From NCBI GenBank assembly GCA_028554795.2, contig CM068835.1, positions 33,434,901 to 33,498,900 of the forward strand: a DNA stretch of 64,000 nucleotides, in the 5' to 3' direction. The notes below the pieces were generated by a model that worked only from the letters and a program-made list of their open reading frames with translations, ran no database searches and was not told the DNA's origin. The translations under genes and the position numbers were made by a program. The DNA comes from Sinohyriopsis cumingii. Taxonomy: Eukaryota > Mollusca > Bivalvia > Unionida > Unionidae. This document shows positions 55,846 through 64,000 of this stretch, piece after piece (the stretch's first letter is position 1; the number at the start of each line of letters is the position of its first letter).

Positions 55846-56234
55846 CAGGGTGACAAACAACAATCAATTGTCGCAAACAAAACGATCATGAGATCTCCTG
55901 TTTGTTTCAAAAAGAGCCATTAGTGAAACTGAAGCCACATAAGTTTTCATGTTTTATTTCGTTAAAAATGGGATTCTTATGAGAACATAGAGACCACCTG
56001 AGGTACCTGCTGGTGACGACTGGTCAATAAACTATCGAACTGTAGTTCCAAAATCTCACAGACAGGAAATTCTTAGCCTGGTCCATGAAATTCCTTTGGA
56101 TGGTCATTTAGGGAATAATACTACTTTTCACAAGATCTGGAATCACTCCCATTGGCTAAAAATTAAGCGTGATGTTTGTAAATACTGCAGATCTTGTCAC
56201 ACTTGTGACATGAATGCTCACCTACAACATATTT
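55846..56234 (+). pseudogene. Gmr1-like copy 2, integrase zinc-binding region
   Basis: Continues the linker after the solo LTR (GACAAACAACAATCAATTGTCG matches 57011) and reaches the HHCC-type zinc-binding part of integrase around 56050-56220 (HEIPLDGHLG, then CRSCHTC). At about 56235 the sequence jumps back to the end of gag, marking the join with another copy. Confidence 0.7.
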
Positions 56235-58725
56235 CTGCATTTGATGAAAGAACACGTTATTTGTAATTGCTACAAATTGAAAAACAGGTATCAGAATCAA
56301 GACAGAGCTTCTCCAAATGTTCTTATTTCTAAGAGGTCAAGGTCACAGTCATGTATTGAAAGCGATACATTTGTTGGGTCTAATTAACCCCAGTCTGATT
56401 TTATTATGGAGAATTATGAACCATTCCTATTGAAGGGTTCTATATCACTCATGAGTGATTCGGCCAATCTTATCCCTATTAAACTTTTAAGGGACACAGG
56501 AGCTTGTCAGAGTCTTTTATTATCAGGTATTTTGCCTTTTTCTGAGAAGTCTTCTTTTAATGAGAGTGTTCTTATTCAGGGAGTAGAGTGGAGCTTTGTT
56601 AATGTTCCCGTCCATTGTGTAAATGTGTCATCAGACATAGTCTCAGGACCCGTGACAGTCGGCACAGTGTATGTTTAACCCGTTGAAGGCATTCATTTAT
56701 TGCTAGGCAACGACCTAGCTGAAGACAAGGTTGTGGTTAATCCACTTGTAACTGACAAGCCTTGCTTGGATCAGAAAGTCGGTTAAATTGAAAAAGAATT
56801 GCCTGAGTTATTCCCAGCTTGTGCAGTTACTAGAGCTATGGCTAAGGAAGCTCTTGAGAATGATGTTTATAAGGAAATTATTCAATTAGCTGATACTTGT
56901 ATTAATCAGGCTTTTGATGAGGTCACTTTCACTCCTTTTTTGGATCAATCAAGGCGTCTTAATCACTGTGATCCTCTTTTAACGACTTATTCTCTTTATT
57001 ATAATCAGGGTGACAAACGACAATCACTTGTCGTACAACAGGAAAAAAGATCCTAAGATCTCCTGTTCGTTTCAAAGGGCCATTAGTGAAACCGAAGCAC
57101 TGAAGTTTCTATATGTTATTTCATTTAAATGGAATTCTTATGAGAAAATGGAGACCTCCCGAGGTGATGAATGGTCAGTGAACTACCAAACTGTAGTTCC
57201 AAAACCTTACAGACAGGAAATACTTAGTCTGGCCCATGAAACTCCTTTGCCTGGTCATTTAGGACTAATAAAACTTATCACAAGATGTTGACTCATTTCT
57301 ATTGGCCAAAAATCAAAATCGATGTTGTCATACTGATCAAATGGTTTGAAAACCCAATCGGAAAATACCTAAGGCTCATCTATAACCTATTCCTGCCTTT
57401 GACGAACCACTTAGTAGACATATGGTAGATTGTGGTGGCCTCTTATCTAAGACCAAGTCAGGTAACCAATACCTGTTGACCATTATGTGTGTGTCAACAA
57501 AGTTTCAAGAGGCAATTCCATTGAGGAATCTTAAAAATAAAACAATAGTAAAAGCCTTGATAATGTTTTTTTTATACTCAATTTGGCCTTCCCAAACCTG
57601 TCCAAAGGTAACATTTTAAATCTCTCCAGCCAGATCAAGAATAAAATTGTAAGTCTGACATTTTCCAACCAGTTATAATTAAATTAGGCATCCAGCAGTT
57701 CAAGTGAAAAGTTAAATTTAGATGCGACAGATCGACAAAGGAGAGAATTTTTCCGTCTGGTGACAAAGTTCTGTCTCTTTTGTTCATTATTCAAAATTTT
57801 CTTCACATTATTTATTATGGCCCATACAAAGTTAATTAGAACATGAATGAATTAAATTGCAATAATGGTACGCATGAAATGTAAATAAAGTAACGAAGTA
57901 TGATTATGTTGAGAGAGAGAGATAGCCAAATTAATCATGCAAATAATTTAGTTGTACCTGTCCCAAACACTGTGGATTTAAGAGATGGGATGCAATAGAA
58001 CTCTATTGACTTTGGAGTAACAATTATTCTGAATTCTGAAATTCGGAATAATCTGGACCAGAAACTTTCACATTTGCAGCAACAAGAAAGGAATGAACTA
58101 AAACAGCTATTGCTTGAGTATGAGCACTTATTTTCAGCTGTTCCTAAAAGAACAAATGAAATCGACCATGACGTTGAAATTGTAAATTCCACACCTGTTA
58201 AACAATGCCCATACAGTATCGACCGTCTAGAACAGGAACATTTGAAAAAACAAATTCAGTATTTGCTGGAGAATGATTTCATTGAGCCGAGTAAATGTGA
58301 CTGGAGTTCACCATGTATACTTGTTCGGAAACCAGATAATACTTTCCGCATGTGCACTGATTATAGAAAATATGAAAAGTATGACTCAAACAGTTTGTTT
58401 TCCATTACCAGGAATCGATGACTGTATTGATAAAATTGGAAATGCTAAGTATGTCACCAAAGTTGACAGTCTGAAGGGAATTAGGCTAATTCTGCTGACA
58501 GAAAGGGCAAAGGAAATTTCGGTATTCGTGACTCCAGATGGACTTTATTAATATAAAGTGATACCGTTTGGGATGAAAGGTTCCCCAAATACGTTTCACC
58601 GTTCAATGAACATGATAACATCTGGTCTAAATAACTGTGATGCTTACATCCATGATGTCATTATCGTCAACGACAGAGGGAAAGATCATTTAGCGACAAT
58701 TCTTAAATTCTTTGACATTCACTGA
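56235..58725 (+). pseudogene. Gmr1-like LTR retrotransposon, copy 3: gag end, protease, integrase, reverse transcriptase
   Basis: Domains in order on the plus strand: gag end (56240-56390); protease with LRDTGACQSLL (56480-56520) and VPVHCVNVSSDIVSG; linker FPACAVTRAMAKEALEN (56815). The integrase zinc-binding region HETPLPGHLG is at 57235, followed by the core with MVDCGGLLSKTKSGNQYL (57422) and VSTKFQEAIPLR. The reverse transcriptase starts at about 58074 (HLFSAVPKRTNEIDHDVEI, then CDWSSPCILVRKPD, then FRMCTDYRKYE). It goes on to PFGMKGSPNTFHRSM (58570) and an active-site-like YIHDVII, where YxDD is expected. Integrase precedes reverse transcriptase, the Gmr1 clade order. Many stops; it ends abruptly at 58.73 kb. 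Confidence 0.85.
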
Positions 58726-59794
58726 TTCAAAGGACTATATTAAATAAGGGCCATTTTCTGCCCCCCCCCATGTCCTTATATGATATATACTGTACATATG
58801 AGATGATTATCATTTTTTATGACACTAGTTTTGTGTTCATGTGTCCTTCGCCATGGATACTGGGGTAGAAACACTTTAAAAAAGACATTATTAGTAGTCA
58901 TCGTTTCCATTTTTTCTCATAGATACTGCTTTACCATGAGCTATTCACTCGGTTTCGAATCTGCAATATGAATTTCTATTATTTTAGGGGTGATGAAGCT
59001 CTATACAAGTTTAGTTCTAAAACTATTCTAAAATGGTCCATCTTAGACGAAAATATAACATCGACCTTGTTCGGCAACTAATCATTGTGTCTAAAATACA
59101 TTGACATAAAATGTACTTTATCATAAAATAAAAAACTGTTCCTAAAGAAAATGTTGTTTAATGTTATTGCATAATGTTTAATATTATTGGATTATTTAAA
59201 TGATTGTTTTATATTATCGCATGATATGATTGTAAAGGAGGCGTTAACCGGGACATGTAAGTTCGTTTCTTCGCCGAATATATGGGTTTATTACCTTCAC
59301 GGGAAATGACAAATGTTCTTGATGTATTTATGTACTTTTATACTTTTATTTTCATGGAAATTAATACACACTACTGTGCTAAATCTTTAGAAGAAAAAAA
59401 TATAAATTGTCTTATACGCCTCTTGGAGTAACCTATAGTCAAACTATAATCTATTTATAAATTTTATATTCATCCGTATAGATATAATATGATCATTAAA
59501 AAGAAGGAAAACACTACTGCTTCGGCACTTTTAATGAACTTTGGAAAAATCTGAAATGTTTTAGAAGTAATGGCATTGGGTAATACAGGAAAGAAAGAGA
59601 CTATAGGTATTGTACTCTCTAGACCTTTTGCGTCCATATTTAAACCAGCGTGGGAATACTGCGTTACACTTACTGCATACAGTTGTCTGTGAAATGAGAG
59701 CATGTACACGTTATAAAGAACATAAACATGTAATGAGCAAATGGCAACACAATCATTTTATTATTGTTTTGCAAATGCTATAAACCAACACTTA
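58726..59794. other. No gene seen
   Basis: AT-rich, starting with a poly-C run (58762-58769). No supported coding frame. Confidence 0.4.
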
Positions 59795-59965
59795 TAGCAC
59801 AGGGGTACGTAGCAAAGAAAATATCGAGTATTCGTTAACGAATCAAGGGATGGGGTGTGTGTGTGTGTGTGTGTCTAACCTGTAACAATATAAAACTTGT
59901 TATAGGTTAGACCCACCATCTCTTGATTTATTGACGGATACTCCTAATTTTCTTTGTAACGAACA
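59795..59965. repeat. Palindromic (MITE-like) element
   Basis: The left arm from ACGTAGCAAAGAAAATATCGAG through ATCAAGGGATGGGGTG is imperfectly complementary to the right arm CACCATCTCTTGATTTATTG through TTTCTTTGTAACGA. The centre CTAACCTGTAAC...GTTATAGGTTAG forms a further stem. A (GT)n tract lies in the left arm. Confidence 0.6.
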
Positions 59966-59971
59966 CATGTG

Positions 59972-60145
59972 CTTATAGTCTACAAAGATGGTGATTTACA
60001 TCGTACAGAATTCGGGGATTTATTTAATGAATGCAAATTCCAAGGAATTTTTTGGAACAAGTTTGCACACAAACTTGGACGAAAAACAAGTAAAAGTAAG
60101 TATTTTTCTACCTTTTGATTGTTACTGTAACTATGCATGACTATA

Positions 60146-60218
<73 letters not shown>

Positions 60219-60725
60219 CCTGTGCACATGTATATTCAATTCTTTCTAGTGACAAACAACTGGGGTCCTCGATAAGGGGCAATGAAGAAATTCAAAAAGG
60301 TATGGAAAATTTTAGACGAATAAAAAATAACGATATATGAATACGTGTTCATGTATACCATTAAAGTAAATCTAGTCATATTATGACATTGACTACTATA
60401 ATTTGACAGGTTTCGAAGGCAACGTTTGTGCATAACTATTTTAAATACTGTACACTATTCATTTTCACTATTGTAGGCAGACATGCTTGTCCATATTCCT
60501 ACGCAAAAAATCTTGAGAATATCTCCCCGTAAGGCTTTTAAAAATTCTTGCGAATTATTGAGACTTTGCTCCATTTGTGGGCATCTTATTCGAACCAATA
60601 ATTCAAAGGCACAGGCTTGTCCACGAAGCAAAACTGCCGTTTATGCGCCGAGATGGTGGACTTTGCAACATCAGTGCTGTATCGAAACATATGAGAATAA
60701 ATTGGGAGAAGACTTAATGGAGTAA
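59972..60725 (+). CDS. Putative three-exon host gene fragment
   Basis: A possible exon after a CTTATAG acceptor (about 59972-60096) reads VYKDGDLHRTEFGDL and then NECKFQGIFWNKFAHKLG, ending near GTAAGTATT. A second (about 60250-60300) after TTTCTTTCTAG reads DKQLGSSIRGNEEIQ, ending at GGTATGG. A third (about 60481-60725) after GTAGGCAG runs to a stop and contains LCSICGHLIRTNN and RWWTLQHQCC. A phase-compatible joining exists but needs a weak GTATTT donor for the first intron. No family recognised. The two CxxC-like pairs in the last exon could bind zinc. It may be part of a host gene or a degraded transposon protein. Confidence 0.3.
60144..60216. repeat. (TC)n microsatellite
   Basis: About 70 bp of TC dinucleotides inside the putative first intron of the gene fragment. 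Confidence 0.95.
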
Positions 60726-62664
60726 CAGCAAAATCAAAAAGTGGATTTTTATCTTTTTTATACTTAGAATATAAACATAAGCCTGGCATTCACGTCCCTA
60801 TTTTTTGCTAAGCTGATCGGGTTTGTAAGAAGTACTTTCAGTAACCTATATTAATTCGTTGCCGCCATTGTAGTAATATATCAGGGACCCAGCATTCTTA
60901 GCGATTTTCCCGAATGGAACTAAGACTGTACCGACTTCGCATTGGTCTTTGTCTTCTCGCTTCAGTTTCATAACTTATTTAGCTGTTGTGATATTGAAAG
61001 TCTACTAAAGGCGTTCAAACAAAGGCACAATGTTCTGAATGGAATGTTAACTGCCAAAACGTTATCCAAGGCAGGATTTGCCCACTCCGGATGAGTAGAC
61101 CACGAACAGTTTTTCAGTTCTGGTGTGAAGATCCTGGAATGGGAGTTTAGGACTCGGTTTTCATGGAACATGATAGATGGTTGCCGTGCTGTCACTACCA
61201 TTTTTTGACAGGGTATGATTATTATCCTCATGGATACTTTAAAATAGAGCAGCGGTCGTTTGCCTTCTGGAATGTGAGATCGCAGTTACAAGGATCTAGT
61301 ACCAACGCAAGTGAAACACAGACGATTTAACCACGTCTACCTTAAAGCTATAAGTGGATTGATTAATTTGAAAGAAAATCAAATGGTCAGAGAATGATAA
61401 ACAACCCAAGTCTCAGAAGTATTTCGATGCCACGACTTGTACCTACAAAATTTCAATACTACAAAGAATTCTTTAACATGATGACTGAGTGGACTAGGAA
61501 ACCATTTTCTTCAAACCCCATGATGTGTGTTACTAATTAATTTATGTTGTTCCACACTGTAACAGTATATACACTGTATGGAAATGAAAGGCATTCCTGA
61601 GAAAGACTAGTATAGAAGAACACATATAGTATCTACCTTTGCAGCTACGAGAACACACTTATAGAGAGCTTGTTAAATTACAAGTGAAACCGCAAACTCG
61701 AAATCATTACCAATTATTAAACTAGTGCAATGTCCACAACACACCAAGACTAATTCTTGGAAGAGACAATCATAAACACGAAAACTCTTCGTTGATGTAA
61801 AGCTTACCATGCCACGCCTTTTATATTCAGTATTGTACCAAAATCTGTAGAAGGCGGTCAGTTGCAGTTTTTAGGACTACCAGACCCTTTTACAACAACT
61901 GTTGTTACTTTACTACTTTTTCAGATTACAAATCTCTTTTACAACTATTGCTAACTACTATAATTCGATCGAATTTTGGACGAGGTGTGGTATCGTATTA
62001 GCGACTGCTCTTTTTCGGATCTCCTTTCCCAGCAAAGTCATAAGAGACTGTTTATGAACTTTACATACTGCTATGTATATTTGATTTAATTTATGTTTGC
62101 TTTAATGTAATTGTTTGTTTGTTAGTTTTAATTGTTTTCTAATAATCCATAATATGCTATTGTAATGTAGTTGTATTTACTGGACTTGATATTTTCCAGA
62201 TATTAAGTTCAGGTTTCCGAAAACCCTAATATTAGAATTTTGTATCAAATACTGACCTAGTTGTTGACCTTGATTCAGAATCAGTAACGGTTTGAGTAAG
62301 CAACTTATTTTTTAGTTATTATTTTTTATTCTTGGTGTGGGATTTATAGAGGCTGTACTGGGAGTATGTGACTTTAGACATGTAAATAGCCTCTACGTTG
62401 TTATTTCAAAATTCAGGAATTTCGCAGTAGCCAGATGTCATAGTGATGTTTTGAGAAAATATTTAAGTTGGGCTTTTAAACACTTAGACATCAAGGTGTT
62501 TATTTGTTGTGACCAGTTTGAGTTGAAATGATAATTTATGGAATTATTAATTCTTTTCCCTTGGAATATTTAGGTGCTCCTACAAAATTCTTTGAGAAAG
62601 ACATTTATTGAAATTTTACTTGGAATTCAGAACTTTAATATTGTTTTATGTGATTCAATATAGA
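60726..62664. other. No gene seen
   Basis: AT-rich, no convincing frame, RNA gene or repeat. Confidence 0.4.
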
Positions 62665-62947
62665 ACTGTTGATACTTCAGTACTGTACTGACTATAGTAT
62701 ACGTCATCGCTTTCCATTTTGGTTGTTCTTCGGGACTCGAACTCGAAATCATTAGAATATTTTATTATTAGGACTTTCAATTTTAATTCTTGGATTATTC
62801 TTGGATTAATTTTTGGATTTGATTCTTAAAAATGTAAGTTTTATACCTCGTTTTTACCTTGTTTTTCTAGGGAAATAAAATGTTTGTTAAATTATACAAA
62901 GCTTGTTGTCTTCACTCTTTTCTTGTTACTGTGTATTAGAGCCTAAA
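62665..62947 (+). mobile_element. LTR-like segment of the Gmr1-like family
   Basis: TGTTGATACTTCAG to GAGCCTAAAC, aligning with 17033-17322 and 22264-22490. No gag follows, so it is either a 3' LTR of a decayed copy or a solo LTR. Confidence 0.6.
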
Positions 62948-64000
62948 CGTAAAAATACAGCAAACACAAAACAACCCAAGCTTTATTTGTGTATAAAGGC
63001 AAATTATGGTAAAAGTGTTGAGAATAATGATGAATGCATCCTCCTCGCGCCCACTTTGTTATCAAAGTGATTGACTAGATCGTCAAAGTTGGGAGGCAGT
63101 GTATCTTCTCCACCCCTTTGACATGTTGATTGCTGCACCGAACAAACCTAAGAAAATGAAACTTTGGGTGAAAAATATATGTCATCACATACTTCAGCAG
63201 AAGAAAATAAAAGTCTGAAGGAAGAATAGTCATAAAGAAAACGTTACTAAAACACAATCGTCTCTCGTACTTCTGTTGCTTGTCGGACATGTTAAGCCTC
63301 GTCCAAGCAAATACCAAGCCACTATCAGAGTAGTATCCAGTAGTGGGTGACTTCTTGATGAGCATCAATGGCCAACCCCTAATCATGGAGTCACTTTTAG
63401 CTTTTATTCGACATAATCTTACAAATGATGCTGGTTACAGAGAAGTCCACAACGTTCTATGGGGCTTCCTAAACCAAACTACTAAAATGTGTATGTTTTC
63501 GAGGTGTACAACAATGGTTTCAATAACAATCAACGTACACGGTTAACTAACCCATCTGACGGAACTTTAATGGAGGTCAACGCGAAATGACTGGTATCGA
63601 TCATTAATAACAAGGAGATTGAACTGATTATCTTATTTGGCAGTTCACAATCGTGGTTAAAATAATGTTTCTCTTCATCGACAATTTTTAAAAAGCAGCT
63701 TTTTCTCCTTCCTTTAACTTTTAAAACAAGTTCAGAGTTAGCATGAGCTTTAAAATTTGGATTTAAAAAGAAGTGGTCGTAACCGTTTACGTTGGAAAGC
63801 AAACATAGGCACATACTTTCTGAGCCAAAATTTTCAGAAACAATTGGAAACAAGACACAATAAAGTTTACACGACCAAAGATTATGAACCTCAGGCCGGT
63901 GTTGTAGGAATGTTTAAGGAACATTGAAAGATCATATATAGAAATGTTTGACGTATCAACATAATATCAGGTACATCTCACGTACATCGACATGTTATCA
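62948..64000. other. Right edge, no firm gene
   Basis: A short minus-strand frame near 63150-63020 (LPPNFDDLVNHFDNKVGARR) and a plus-strand frame 63343-63546 look weakly protein-like, but neither has a recognisable family. Confidence 0.3.

Noticed and set aside
56235..58725. Rearranged ordinary gypsy element
   Set aside because: Integrase parts and the reverse transcriptase follow each other in one direction with consistent spacing, which fits the known Gmr1 order better than a chance rearrangement, though this is not excluded.

Overview
The window is AT-rich nuclear DNA of an animal, most likely a mollusc and probably a bivalve. The evidence is GT-AG introns, tRNA-derived SINEs with long target-site duplications, a Penelope-like element with a GIY-YIG domain, a Ty3-type LTR element with copia-like domain order, and a small two-module cysteine-rich secreted peptide gene. 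The species cannot be named from sequence alone. Little of the window is ordinary genes; most is nested mobile DNA.

The main object is a 16.35 kb integrated DNA-virus-like element (25875-42226) of the Maverick/Polinton-adintovirus kind. It has 587-bp terminal inverted repeats (TIRs) with very few differences and a probable 6-bp target-site duplication (TCCATA left, TCATA with one base lost right). It sits inside the reverse transcriptase region of an older Penelope-like element. Its left arm (26.5-33.4 kb, + strand) carries virion genes: a coiled-coil protein, two small proteins, a double-jelly-roll major capsid protein, a small hydrophobic core/minor-capsid protein, an adenain-like protease, a fibre with a phage-tail-fibre-like motif, a membrane protein and a penton-like protein. 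A gene-poor control region (34.16-35.22 kb) holds direct repeats, a near-perfect palindrome and a tRNA-like Pol III unit. The right arm carries an HNH homing-type endonuclease, a cysteine-rich zinc protein whose paralogues also lie in both TIRs, a family B DNA polymerase joined to an SF1 helicase and an HNH nuclease, a DD35E integrase, a parvovirus-type phospholipase A2 and a packaging ATPase. The set covers replication, integration, capsid building, maturation, packaging and membrane breach. Many genes carry one-base frame breaks, often in homopolymers, although the TIRs look young.

Around it: 0.47-5.4 kb is an old, heavily broken Polinton PolB gene of a different lineage, with a bidirectional TATA promoter. 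A segment with the cysteine-rich peptide gene was duplicated: copy A spans about 5.5-10.2 kb and copy B is split into 20.7-22.2 kb and 42.7-44.9 kb. The split is filled by 20 kb of nested elements (LTR retroelement, LINE end, Penelope element, virus-like element). Copy B has three exons (42977, 43834, 52202) encoding an 87-residue secreted peptide; copy A shows only the first two exons.

52.7-58.7 kb holds decayed copies of a Gmr1-like LTR retrotransposon (order gag, protease, integrase, reverse transcriptase), interrupted by a 1,183-bp solo LTR with a 5-bp duplication. The remaining stretches hold SINEs, microsatellites, minisatellites, foldback elements, a 5'-truncated LINE and a few weak host-like exons near 60 kb.
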